Position numbers and translations under genes: made by a program | DNA from: Monomorium pharaonis | Taxonomy: Eukaryota > Arthropoda > Insecta > Hymenoptera > Formicidae | NCBI RefSeq assembly: GCF_013373865.1 | Contig: NC_050468.1 | Location: 21,656,774 to 21,720,773 of the forward strand | Length of the DNA stretch: 64,000 nt | Direction of reading: 5' to 3' | Notes under the pieces: model-generated | Databases searched by the model: none | What the model was told of the DNA's origin: nothing | Seen by the model: the letters and a program-made list of their open reading frames with translations, nothing else | Shown: one piece after another, positions 21,376 to 33,899 of the stretch | Layout of the letters: each line of letters begins with the position of its first letter | Position numbering within the stretch: the stretch's first letter is position 1

Positions 21376-24080
21376 TTTAAAAAAATTAATAAATTTTTTA
21401 AATTGTTTAATTCAAATATAAAAGTTTTCTTTTTGTTTTATAGGAAAATGAAAAATAATTTATTTTTTCTAAATTTTTGCGTAATTTGAGAACTAAAAAA
21501 ATCATATAATTCTAATAACTTATGAGAAAAAAATTGTCACATTTTATTTAATTTAACTCATTCGATTTATTAAAATCATTCACACGCAATTTTTAACTTT
21601 TCTCAGAACACAGAAATTTAAAAAATTTGATATAAAAAAATATATATATATTTAAAGCAATAAAGCATATTAATTAATATAGAACATTGAACATTACTAT
21701 TTAAAAAAAGATGGATTTTATTGCTTAAATAAATATTAAATTTAATATGCGATAATAATCCATTCATTGAAATTAATTTCAGATTCGCAGAATAGAATAT
21801 TCATCGTGCATTTTACAGTGTGTTAAATATTTTGTGGCGACTGGCGACGACGAATTGGCGCATGATGCTCGACGTTTGGTGGTCTTTTTTTTGTGGTGTA
21901 TAACGCATGTTGTTTGCACAAGGTTACCTAGCTGTTATTCATGCGGCTAGGCTAAACCGAATAACGGAGTTCCACGTGTGTCCTGTTATCTTCCGAAATG
22001 TACGCTCATTTCCTGTAAAATAATAAGTGTTTCAACTCACGCAGTTTATTATTTTCCGACAATTAACGAGTCGTACACGAATTTAAGTGACCACTAATAA
22101 CGAAACAGATATTTCGCGCAATTTATTCACTTAAACATAAATTGAAATGACAACGGACGGCAATAGTGAATTGTTATCTTACTGAAATATTAATTTTTTT
22201 CTTAGTAATAATTATTTCTTTTTGGCGTTCTGATCCGAATATATTTCTGATCGAGCTTTAAATATTATAAGTAGATTTTTGTCACAAATTACTCGTCAGT
22301 TTTTAATGGAAAACGTAAAGTGGTACACGAATTACCGAAATAAACGGTTCAAGTAATGAAAAGCCATGATATGAATCAGTTATTTATAAACAATACTGTG
22401 AATTTCGTAGGATTAACGCTTTCGAAATGTGCTGCGGAAATGCAATACATTTGAATTTTGATTGTATAATTCGGAACGGTTCATTACGTTTTAATTAGCC
22501 ATTAACTCGACTCGCGTCATAGTGCGGCAGCATCAGAGTTGAAGTTGTTGTTACCAAATTTTTCGCTCATTAGCGAAATATTGCGATTACGAAACGATTC
22601 GAATCCGAATCGAGCAACGCAACGTTGCGATGCGTTTAATCAGCAAACGAAAATTGTAATTATGGAAGTCCGTATTTTAAAACTTATATGTATCATAAAT
22701 GCGTACCTATGATGATTGATTAAAACACGTTTGTCTGAGAGACATATCACTCATTTGCTACAACGTTACAAAATATAACCAAAAAAAGAATCACTTTTAA
22801 TTATATTGTGATAATTGCAATTATCACATAAAAAAAAATAATTTTTTAGTTGTTCGCAAGAAAAGAAGTAGACGTTAAAATGACATTTAACAAATTTTCA
22901 ATTATTTTAACTATTCAAAATTTTAGGAATTTAAGACATTTAAACTTATTTTTTATAATATATAGTGCGCGCAAAAAACTTGTTTTTTAAGTTATGCCGT
23001 TGCTGTGTAACACATATAAGCTATATTCAAAAATCTGTTGAATTAGCAAAGTTGACAATTCGATTGACATGGCTATATTTTATATGCATCTCGTAGATAT
23101 TAATTAATATAAAATAAGATGTAGGAATATGAGAAATTGAACTGAAGAGAAGAGTGAGTCAACAGTCATTTGGTTTATGTGTTTATTTTTTAATATCCTG
23201 AGCCCAAACGTTTTAAAATTAGAATCATTTGTCATTTGAGATATGGGAATGTACGAAAATGTAGATCGTTAACTGAAATGTTGACTCATGAATTACGTTA
23301 GTCACGTGATTTTTTAATTCTATCTGCGTCAGCTGACGTTTAAGATTCCATTCGTCCCGTAAAATGTCACAAAGTGTCAAGTAGATTGTAATTCCATACA
23401 ATCGTATTGTTTTCGCATTATTCTTCCGCTACAATTATAATAAGGTATATGTACGTCGCATACGATTAACATCGAGAATGTCGCTTAAAGTGTCGAGCGA
23501 TCATCATATCCCATTCTTTTCTCTTTGAGTAATGTGCATTTATATTCTATGGTGATGTTCGTACGATCGTAAATTTATTTTCCGGTGTAAATGTCATATA
23601 ATATAAAAATGTTGCAAGGTAACAAAAAAAAAGAAGAAAATAAGGTCTGAGAGACATCAGACGATATTACTATTTATATATTATTCATTATTTATCTTAT
23701 TAATTCTTCCTCTTATTCTTATTTATTTGATTTATGCAAATTTTATACATACATTGATATATATATATATATATAATCATCTCGCTTTATTAAAAAAAGA
23801 TTGTTATTAATTTCTATTATAAAAAATTATAGTTAAGAAAAATTATAAAATTATTTTAAGAAATTGCGGAAATAGATCGTATTTTAAATGTTGCTATTTG
23901 TATGTATATACATATTTGTATTTTGCAGAGTAACTTAAGGTAACAATTCTGTGCATTACATTGGTGAGTTTTAAATTATATTTTGTTTTAATTCATGTGA
24001 ATCTAAGTATTTATAATAATCAATGGCAATTGTTTTATATATATATATATATAAATTATACATATAGAAATAAATAAATC
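21376..24080. other. AT-rich DNA with no gene seen
   Basis: Extensive A/T runs and a (TA)n stretch at 23,758-23,775. A mixed-composition patch at 21,820-22,660 has no coding signal on either strand. Confidence 0.5.
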
Positions 24081-24081
24081 T

Positions 24082-24099
24082 TACACACACGCGCGCGCG

Positions 24100-24130
<31 letters not shown>

Positions 24131-24137
24131 AGAGAGA
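24082..24137. repeat. (AC)n-(GC)n-(AC)n compound microsatellite
   Basis: AC repeat, then about nine GC units, then about 12 AC units, ending in AGAGAG. It is almost perfectly alternating purine-pyrimidine. Confidence 0.95.
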
Positions 24138-25560
24138 ATTATTTGTTTGAAACGGCTAATCTAGGGCGATCCAAATATTTAACATCGGAATTTAATCTTA
24201 ATATAATTGTCTGTTGATTATGCATATAAAAATGCTCATATACGAAGAGCATAAAATTATTGGTTTAGTTATTTACTGACATGTTTTATGTTGCTCTTTA
24301 TACACGGACAATGTTTTCAAAAAATACGATTAACAACAACATGAAAATATAATATTAATTATCTGAGTACGTTATACTTGATCATAAATTTGCGAGGTCA
24401 TTGCATAGATAAACTAAAAAGTGATGGAAAAAATGCAAAGTAAAACCATAAGTAATATCAGTATTTTTAAAGCATAAAACTTTTATATAAGTTTTTAAAC
24501 GTTTTCTAGATAAGGTAAAACAAAAACTATAAACTTTACTTGTATTTATAACATTACATATATACATGTATATATATGTGTGTATATATATATATATGTA
24601 TATATATATAATATATTTTTTATAAAGTAAAATAAATAAAACAAATTTACTTTATATTTAATAACTTAAAAAAATTAATATTTATATTATATTATATAAT
24701 TAAAAGAATTAATGTTAAAGCACCTTCCTTTATTTATCATTTTTTTTCTATTCCAATATTATTTTAATAGGAATTAAAATCTATATCGGTTTTTATGTCT
24801 TTCAAAGAGAAATCAATTTTATGTAAACGGATAAAAAAAACATTAAAAAATTTTAATGTGCATATGATATATTATACACAAACATAAATAAACGAGTAAG
24901 AGGAAATAATTGTATTTATTCATATCAAATGCTAATTATCTTTTTTAGTTTATCCATTAATATTTATTGATAACTTGATTTTATATTACTTTAAATAAAA
25001 TAAAATAATGAAAGAGATCCAATAAATATTTTGCCACGCAAAGCAAAACTACGTTATATATATAAATTATTCTCATTTTTTAATTAGTTAATTATTGCTA
25101 GTGCATTTATGAAGAAAACGTGCTTTTTATTTGTAGGATTATTCCAGCAAACAATAAATTGCCATTTTTTCCAAGAAACTAAATATCAAAGTGACTATTT
25201 GCCTTGCAATGATAATACAAAGTATTCTTACATTTGATATATATAAGTAATTTGCGCACTACGTGATGAAATTTTAAATAAAGTAGCAAACGCAAAAATG
25301 TAATTTAATTCTCTTCGTTAAATCTCACCAGTCCGGGCGATAAAATACAATTCGATACGTTGAATAAGGATGTTACCGTGATTATCTCTACGTGAGATAA
25401 TTCGACCAGCTAATATCGTTTCGTTTAGAGTTTCAGTGTAACATAATTACTTTCTTTCAATACTTGTTCTTATTCATTATAAGTTCAAGTTTCACAGATT
25501 TTCGGATTAACAAGAAAGAGTTAATCCTTTTAACACATCGTGTAATACCGTGCAAAAATC
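24138..25560. other. AT-rich DNA with no gene seen
   Basis: Very AT-rich, including TA/TG-rich runs at about 24,557-24,612. An open frame on the - strand at 24,567-24,382 is not supported by composition or similarity. Confidence 0.5.
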
Positions 25561-25679
25561 GAGCGCACTATCGTTTTGCTTATCACTTTGCGGGATCGTG
25601 TAAAGAATTTATTTCCGAATGAAAGAGGTTCCATTAACGCGAAATAAATATGGGAGAGGTGTTGTAGGCTCGATTGGCT

Positions 25680-26350
25680 TTTCGCGTATCGCGTGCTAAA
25701 TTACAGCGCGACGATTGTCACGGGTAAGTCGACGCGGACGCGCGTGAACGCGAGCGTTTACCCTCCCGCGCGCGCACCGCGTCCCCAATATTCACTCCGT
25801 CGACCGACAAACTGCATAAAACACGTGCTTCGACCCGTAAATTCATCGCCGGGCTTCGTGCGGTAGTTTGCCGTCGTGGTAATTGATATCGCAGTTTGAT
25901 ATCGGCTGACGTTGTGTCGGAAAAGAGGGGGAAAGGGGGGCTCGGTATGGAATAGAGGCTGCATAGGGTGAGGAGAGAGAAACGACGAGAGTCGACGAGA
26001 AATGCAAGGGGAGATCGGTGGCGAATAGCAGGGGATGAGGGAAAGAGGGTGAGGAATGGTGAGGACGACGGAAGGTGGATAAGGGGGAGAGGGGAGGGGG
26101 AGGGGGTGGAGAGGAGGAGCAGGAGGCCATGGCGAGAGGAAGAGAAAGAGAAGAGGTAGGAAGGGGAGGTATGGGGGATGGTATACGAGTAGGGGAGGAT
26201 GGACGCGGTCACTATGGCAACCATGGCTGGGTTTCAGGGCTGCGCGTCGGCGAGATGGTTTGGGTAATGTTCCAACGCGCCTTGGAATGGATTTCTCTCG
26301 CTTTGCTACCAAATGGGGTTAGTCAGTGCTAAGTACGCACGCCCGTTTTC
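25680..26350. promoter_or_regulatory. CpG-rich then purine-rich island with a G-quadruplex motif
   Basis: A CpG-rich block (25,680-25,920) is followed by a strand-skewed G/A tract of about 270 bases (25,920-26,190). Within it, 26,083-26,107 has four or more runs of 4-5 G separated by one to three bases, a strong G-quadruplex pattern. The long Pro/Ser-rich frames on the - strand are the complement of this tract, not a gene. Possible regulatory island; no transcript start can be fixed. Confidence 0.4.
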
Positions 26351-26776
26351 TTCGCGCCTTTTTCTTCTCACTTACTCCCCCTCTCCCTCACTTCTGTATC
26401 TTTATTTTCGCTATTCGTTTCAATGTTTTTTAAATATCGCTAAACGGGAGAACTTTGGACATACTGAAACTGCCATGTTTCACTGCGTCTCAATCTATAA
26501 ATAATCTATGAATAAATAGCAAGAGAATACTACGTAATCTTATTGGAATATTCTTATTGGAAATAAGCAACTGTTAACTGAAGAATATATGTATTTTCTT
26601 ATCTGTAAAAATAAAATTTATTTATTTATCTGTAATTAAAATATTAGAAAGATAAAATTTTTTTGCCTAAACTCATAATTTGAAATTGATATGGTTTTGG
26701 AAAAGGAAGGAAACATTGAAATTCACTGCAAATAATTTTAGATAGAATTATTAATAATGTTCTTGTTGCTTTTTAT
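26350..26776. other. AT-rich DNA with no gene seen
   Basis: A pyrimidine-rich patch near 26,350-26,400 grades into AT-rich DNA. Confidence 0.5.

Positions 26777-26814
<38 letters not shown>
26777..26814. repeat. C-run followed by (CT)n
   Basis: Ten C residues, then about 14 CT units. Polypyrimidine on this strand. Confidence 0.95.
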
Positions 26815-26818
<4 letters not shown>

Positions 26819-28192
26819 GCTCTCTCTTTCTTTCTCTTCCTCTTTTGTCTCGGTATCTTTGTCACAAAAAGCCTGATAACCAGCATCTTACGACATACAC
26901 GTTGTGAAAAATCGCGAGTCACAAGCTTATTGCGCGTCATACGTTATCCCTCGTGTAGTATGTCTGCTACGGCGCGATTCTCACACCTTAAGAATGATGA
27001 CACAGAAAGGAAGGACGGAGATATGATGGTTAGATGAGAAAGTGGTTAGACCTCGGAGCTGCCGGAGTCGAAACAAAAAAGAGAAAGTAAAATATAGGAA
27101 AGAATGAAGTGGTATTTATTACATATTCTACATCTATTTAGAAGAATCTAAATAATAAAAAAAGTAGTATCTTTTCTGTAGAGAGTAGAGTAGTATATGA
27201 TGTATTAACAAACAAAATATCTAGGTATATCCAAAAAACCAAAAACTTGGATTGTATAAAATCTCGTTTAAAAAATCAGAAAAACAAATTAATGTTACTT
27301 GAAAATAATTGAGCTTATATCAATAATTGCAAAGAATTTTTTGAAAAGACTTATTGTTACTCATGAATAAGTCAGAGAAGTTTTAGTTAAAACTTTAAAC
27401 GATCCGCTCGAGATTCTAAACTTACAAGCAAAAAGGAAAAGATCGTAATCATGCACGCATACGTTTTTGAACCTTAATTATAATTTTGGTTATTTCCGTT
27501 GAAAAACAACATCGTTATGCTTAATGACTCTATTCTTTTTTATTTATTATCTTACATAATTTTTAATTTGCGCGCGCGCGCGTGTGTGTGCGGGCGCTAA
27601 TGAGATTAGTAATTATATCATATTCTAAAATAAATTCTATTTCGATTGTATTTCTTTTATTTATTATCCAGTTCATTTTTTTAAATAGTAATCTTTTTTT
27701 AATATTTTTTAATATAATGTTTTATAATACGTTTTTGTTGTTTTTTTGGTACAGCGAGAGAGATACATATAAAGTATCGAGCAGTAATTATTGCATTTGT
27801 ATCCAAGTGTCGAATAAGAAATAAATTTCTTTTCTCGAATTTGTCGAAATTGTGAGTATATTTTTTGATGCAAAATAATGAAATTTGATATGTATTGAGA
27901 ATTATAAAAAATAAAAAGAAGCAAACTATTTATTGATTTAATTTCATGATTAATGTCTTAAATTGTTGTTTGTGTTAAAACAATATATTTATTAAATTTC
28001 TTGAAATTATGAGTTTTAAAATCATACATTTTGTATAAATTCGTCTTTTGTGTAAATAGCATAGACCATTTAATTTCATATTTGTTTATTATCGAAACAA
28101 AATGTAACAAATATAGAATTATCTATAACATTTCCATTTATTTAACAATAACAACATATTGTGCAATGAGTGCGGTGAGTCTGATTATTGTC
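26815..28192. other. Mostly AT-rich DNA
   Basis: No gene recognised. A (CG)n(TG)n tract lies at 27,569-27,592. Confidence 0.5.
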
Positions 28193-28385
28193 CATAAGTA
28201 CGGGAAATGGACGCACGAGCCAAAGGCGAGTGCGTTCACCCGCACGAGCGGGCAATAGTCGGTCCACACATGTCGCACGATATTTTTCATTACCTGTGCT
28301 TCGAAGTGTGGCCCTTGAGCGTGAAGTGACATATGAGAAAAGGACCACTTTTGACGCATAGGTATCAAAAAGATTCTTTGTTACA
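28193..28385. repeat. Dispersed repeat, copy A
   Basis: This copy resembles 30,515-30,650 plus 30,940-31,010. Shared landmarks are GGAAATGGACGCA / GGAAGTGGACGCA, the exact TTCACCCGCACGAG, CGAAGTGTGG and a final CACTTTTGACGC / CACTTTCGACGC. It is moderately GC-rich inside AT-rich DNA. A 111-codon frame on the - strand crosses it but has no ATG start, so no gene is called. Confidence 0.75.
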
Positions 28386-30514
28386 TGCGCGTAAGATTTT
28401 GTTACACGTGTCGAAAGTGCCACTTTTCTTTGCCTTACGTGCCACTTTTCTGTAAATAAAATCGCGGATTTTAGCACTTTAATATTCTTGCATAATTCTC
28501 GTCCTCCAATAGATGTAAATCGTGACGAAAAACTTTTCAGTCACATTTCAACACGCACAGGTACGTCATCTCGCGATACGCATATGATAACTCTCGCAGA
28601 CACTACTCAACACTACCGACATTTATCGAAGCTTCGTCCTTTCGCAAAATTAACCTTGACCTGTTAGTTTGCGAGAATCCAAGACACTCAAAAGATTCTT
28701 GGGAGACACATCAATGTACGGTGAACGCACTTGTGCACAAAGGCTGACTTTATTCTTTTGTCACATAATGTATTATTATAATGAGAATCTTGAAAGGTAA
28801 AAAAATACATTTTTTTTTAAATAAAGATGCTTCTAGCACTTTTTATTTAAATCAGTGTCTTTAAAATCTTTATTTTAATATTCTCAGTATTCCCGATATT
28901 TTTTTACATGAATAATTTTACCAATGTATATTATATAAAATGGTTAACACGAAACCTTTGGTAGAATGTCACGAATCATTTCATTAGAATTCATCAACTT
29001 TATACAGAAAATGATGAACATTATTCGTTAAACAGTTATGAACACCTGAACATTTCATAGGGCGCGTGAATGAGTTGCCTTATTTATGCAAAACACTTGG
29101 AAGTTCCTCGTCGGCACATTGAGAAGGCGGCTGAAGAGGCAGTCTCGTAGAGAAAGAAAGGAGGAGTGAGAGTACAAGGATGTCGGTATCGAGGTCAAAT
29201 GCCCTGCAAAATAGACAAGCCGCTCGTTTGCATTCGCCTCCTCATGTTTTAGCATATCGGGATTTACTGAACTACTCACGTCGACGACCAGACGATCGAT
29301 ATACCATATTTACGCTTGTATTATTTCAACAAACCGTGAAGCCGCGTCGACCCATTAACAACACGTGTCGCAAATTCGGCGTTTGTATGGTCCCTCCAAC
29401 CTTTGATGACACTTGAGGAAATCTATAATACGTTGCCATAAATCTACTATAAATTGTATACATGCTAGATATGAGGTTGTCATTAAAATTAAAATCGGAA
29501 CTCTCAAGTTGTTCAGTATACACAAATATTAAAATTTATGCAAATATGTATGTATATTCACACATTTGTGCTTTAGTTTTTGTCGATCGAGGAATCGATA
29601 TGGCATTGGCATTATTATTGCAATTCAATTATAGTCTATGTCGAGTCATTAATGAAATGGAGTCTGAATATATTATACGATTATAGATTAAACTGCCATT
29701 ACAGAATCGTAATTACAATGTTGTGTGCGTCTCATTTCAAGAGATATCGATTAATATTTCGCGCTCGTTAGACAAGCGCACCGATTGTCTCATCGTCGAT
29801 CACGCGCATAATCATATACATTATGTATTTGTACGTTTGTTTATGCATTGGAGAAATTATGCATTTCCACACGAATATAAATATTTTTAGTAGAGACCAG
29901 GTTATCCCTGAATTAGTTTGATTATTAATAATTAATGTAATATTGTTTTAAATAAAGCATTTAATAATTAAATCGGTGATTTTTTCATTTTTCAACAAAA
30001 TTTAATTTTTGTTTTGTAAAAGTAGTAAAAATAATAAGTTATATACAAAATTAATTTTTAAAAATTAAAGCATTTTAATTAAAAAACAGTTATTTTAAAA
30101 GATATAAAAATAAAGAATTTTATGTACAACAAAATGTGGCGATACAGAAAGTTGGTAATAAAGAATAAATTAACGATAAATGTTATACACATTTTTAACA
30201 ATGTTTTCCAATGTTAAACAGTGAGTGCGCAATGCATGCATTATAAATATAATAATATATTTTAATGTGAATTTTAAAAACGTCTGCTTGCACGTTTGCC
30301 AATATTTAATAAATCAATACCTAAATAATTAATATTTGAATAAGAACCGAATAATTAATAAATATTTTATTTAACACATTTTTAATAAAATTACATAAAC
30401 ATGAAATATAAGAGAAAGACCTAAATTAGTCCTTAGAACAACAAATTGACAACATTCCTGAATGACTCTTTCAATAGCTCAAGTATAACAAATGCGGAAG
30501 GTCAGCTTTTTACC
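28386..30514. other. Spacer between the two dispersed-repeat copies
   Basis: Contains a short repeat GTGCCACTTTTCT (twice, 28,417-28,452). Mixed-composition DNA at 29,040-29,420 and 29,570-29,820 gives no recognised exon; the remainder is AT-rich. Confidence 0.45.
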
Positions 30515-31010
30515 TGAGTAAGGGAAGTGGACGCAAGAGTCGAAGGCGAATGTATTCACCCGCACGAGTGGAAAAGCCGATGCGCACATGTTCCACTGTA
30601 TACCGTATTTTTTGTTACCAGTTGTCGAAGTGTGGTCTTTGAGTGTCCCTCACGAATTGGCAGATTATAGTTAAGGTTTACGAAATTAACAAAGCGTCGG
30701 TAATTCTGTGAGAGTTACCTTATGTTTGTCAGAAGATGGCGAAAAAATGTCGGTAATTCTACGAGAGTTATTATATGCGTGTCGCGATGTGCATGTGGTA
30801 CGATGCGAGTGTGGTAACGAAGGCGAAGGTATGGGGAGTGATCAAACGTGCAGAAAGTTATGCGAGAAAGTTTTTCACCACGACTTGTGCTATCTATTAA
30901 GAGACAAAAACTGTGTAATAATGTTAAAGTGCTGAAATAGACAACCTTGCAAAAGTGACATGAAAGAGATCACTTTCGACGCTAATAACAAAAAATTTTT
31001 TATTCTGTGA
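30515..31010. repeat. Dispersed repeat, copy B, split by a 290-bp insert
   Basis: The left part (30,515-30,650) and right part (about 30,940-31,010) match copy A at 28,193-28,385. The material between, 30,651-30,939, is absent from copy A. The insert has an imperfect direct repeat: TCGGTAATTCTGTGAGAGTTA near 30,695 and TCGGTAATTCTACGAGAGTTA near 30,749 (period about 54). Confidence 0.7.
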
Positions 31011-33448
31011 TCCTAGTTCTTGTGGGACACACGGTATATTGCAAATTGCATTCCCTTGTTAGTTTTATTAGGATACTTAAAACCACTGAAAATATTATTT
31101 TTTAAGTTTTTTAAAACAACAGTAAAAATATGTAGCGTTTAGAATATAGAAATTCTATCGTAAACTTGTCTTTTATAAATTGCATCTTTGTTTTAACGCC
31201 AAAAGTTTTCCCCATATTTCTGGACATTCCGAAGGTATTTTCTTCAGGTAGGCACACATTTATAACGTTTCCAATAGGTTTTGCCCAGTTTCGGCGAGGA
31301 GTAAAAAACAGGATTTTTTAACATCCTTTAAAAACAAATAAAGATGTTCTTAAAAATATTCTCTCGACGTTTTAAAAGAATGAGTAAACGAAGAGATAAG
31401 GAAAAAGCAAGTTTTTTTATGTAGTTGTCTATATGATTCAAATATTATTTATTGCTAAATTCTATTAAATTAAAAGATTATTAAGAAATTTTATAATTTG
31501 TTGTAAAACACACACGAAAATCTTTGCTTTAATAATTTAGTTTTTTTTTTGTAAAATTATCTGCAAGCTAGAAGTTTTATTTAGACAGTTAATAATTTCC
31601 TTGTAAGCTGTACAAATATTAATAAATAATAAAATACTTAAATCTGAAGAAAACTTAACTAGAAAAACTTAACAGGAGTTTAGTTATTACCATAATTCTT
31701 GAAAAGAGATATTTCGAAAGATTTTATTTTAAGTCCTGCTCAGAAAAGAAAATATTACAGATCAGCTTTAGATTTAGATTTTTGAAAATACATTGTGAAT
31801 GTTAAAACTGCGTTTTATCAGAATATTGATTTGATAAAAACCTTTCAAGGTATATATACTTTTGATCACTCAACATTTATAATATTTTATTTTCTTCAGA
31901 ACATATGTATGGTACAACGTTATGTGCACAAAAGCATTGTGGACAATAACCAAGTACACAATCCTACAACATCTTCCTGTCGAGCCATGCGAGTTCAAGA
32001 ATCTCGATGGAATTTTGTAACGTTTCTCGGTAGACCGATGAATTTCGGGCAACTGGGAATAGCAGGTAGGCGAATCCGGTCGGACGAAGCCGCTGGAGTC
32101 GTGCGCAGGGAAATTCGAGATATCCGTACCTCAGTCTGTCGCACAAACGATCCTGTTGTCCTATGTATACATGAGAGTGATGTGGTCAAGCCGATACACA
32201 TGACGGTCATTCAACTTTGCGATCATGTTTCATGTAGATAAAAATCTCGTGTAGATTAATTCACAAGCAATTTTTCCAATCTCAAGAAAGACCGATTATT
32301 TCTTAGTTACAACTGATTAAAACTGATAAAATTTTTATTATCAAAAAATTGCTAAATACAAACTATTGAAAAAATATATGTATGTACATGTGCGTGTATA
32401 ATTAATTTTTAAAAGAATGCGTTAAGATAATTAAAAAACGTCGAATTATCTAGATGCGTGTCTTCTAATTTAAAAAGTCCTTTTTAAACATTTTATAATA
32501 AAATTTCATGCTTTGTTAAATACAATACTTAAACATAATTTTAATTACAGACAATTACCCAAATCAATTAAAGTTAAAAAATTATAAAAAGGAGCTTCTT
32601 CTTGAGCAATTAACGATATTAATAGAAGAAATTTCAGTGAGCGCGAATTTTCATTTAAGACGTAATTAGATTAAGATGTTGCATATTAAAGATCGAAAGA
32701 TAGTAAAAGTCAATTAATCTTTGGATAACCACAAGATTAATCAAAGGGTTTCATTGGAAACGGATTTAAGGACACCCTGTATATGTGCCAGGTGCGCACG
32801 AAGCCCCGATCATGATGCCCGTTTGATGGGGCACGAATGCATTGCCGACGCGTTACTGACCTATCCTCACCGAGTGCCGCACAAGTAGGGTTCATTTGCG
32901 GTGGTCACGTGCGGTGTCGTGGATCTCGTTATGAGAATAGCTTAAGCATGGCGAGCTGCGTACGTAATTAGCACAAACTGTCGATTGTTAGACCATAATT
33001 TCCCGATATGATAATAAAGGATTATTCGCCATTTCATGCATTGACAAACTATTGTCATTGTATGTAAAAATGTATATATACTAGTTGCTAGACATGGCAA
33101 TTTATACTGCATTTCAATTTAAAACTATATTATGAGAAAAATAGGAAAGAGAGAAGTATAAATAAAATAGTTGTAGGATGTTATAAACATGTAAAATAAT
33201 CTAATATTATCAATTACCGTTTAAATTGTGTAATTTGCAAAAAAATGCTGATTTTATTCTCTTTTGAAAAAATTGTTTTTAACAGATTTTATATAGAAAA
33301 AAGTTATTGACTGGTTATATGAGTTATTGGTTTTTAACTTTTTTAATTATCTGAACATGTTTCCATCAGTATTAATAAAAGTTTAATATTTAATTTCCGA
33401 GAAATATCCTTATTTAGGAGACCTATGTCAGTATTGGCAATTTTTCTC

Positions 33449-33451
<3 letters not shown>
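31011..33451. other. AT-rich DNA with two GC-richer islands
   Basis: Island 31,980-32,240 has an open frame on the + strand and others on the - strand, none with known similarity. Island 32,755-32,945 follows the GACACCCTGTATA motif at 32,770-32,782, a string I associate with insect transposon debris; this is a memory-based hint only. The rest is AT-rich. Confidence 0.4.

Positions 33452-33495
<44 letters not shown>
33452..33495. repeat. (TA)n microsatellite
   Basis: About 22 uninterrupted TA units. Confidence 0.95.
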
Positions 33496-33497
<2 letters not shown>

Positions 33498-33899
33498 CAG
33501 AGAATATTTATCCATAAAACTTATTCTTATCAACAACATAAAATTAACTCCTTTGGAATAATTATAGTACTTATAATAATTGTAGTGAATCATGCAATAC
33601 TTTGTAGTTTTACGATGATCTCATGAAAGATTCAGTAAAGATATCATCCGATATATTGATGTGAAATATTCGATACGGTAATCCGACACGTCAATTAGCA
33701 TGCGCGAATTTTCATTTCGTTCATCCGTTAATAGAAAGTCCATCGTGTGATGTGGTATTTTTTTTCAGCATGACATATGGGCTACTTGTTGCGCATTTAT
33801 CTCCGATATCCCATTAGCTTAATGATTTTTCGCTTAATTGTTCCATTTGGATCGATAGAGCAGACTTTTCTGATTTTCGTAGAAAATATTTACCGCTCC

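Noticed and set aside
25718..26312. Frames of 168-184 codons on the - strand, Pro/Ser-rich
   Set aside because: They are the complement of the purine-rich tract. The apparent domain is simple sequence.
28142..28477. A 111-codon frame on the - strand over repeat copy A
   Set aside because: Begins at a GTG codon, and the second repeat copy is interrupted by an insert. No evidence of coding selection.
31795..32241. A 148-codon frame on the + strand
   Set aside because: First half is AT-rich intronic-like sequence, second half is open in several frames; the peptide is unrecognised and there is no splice evidence.
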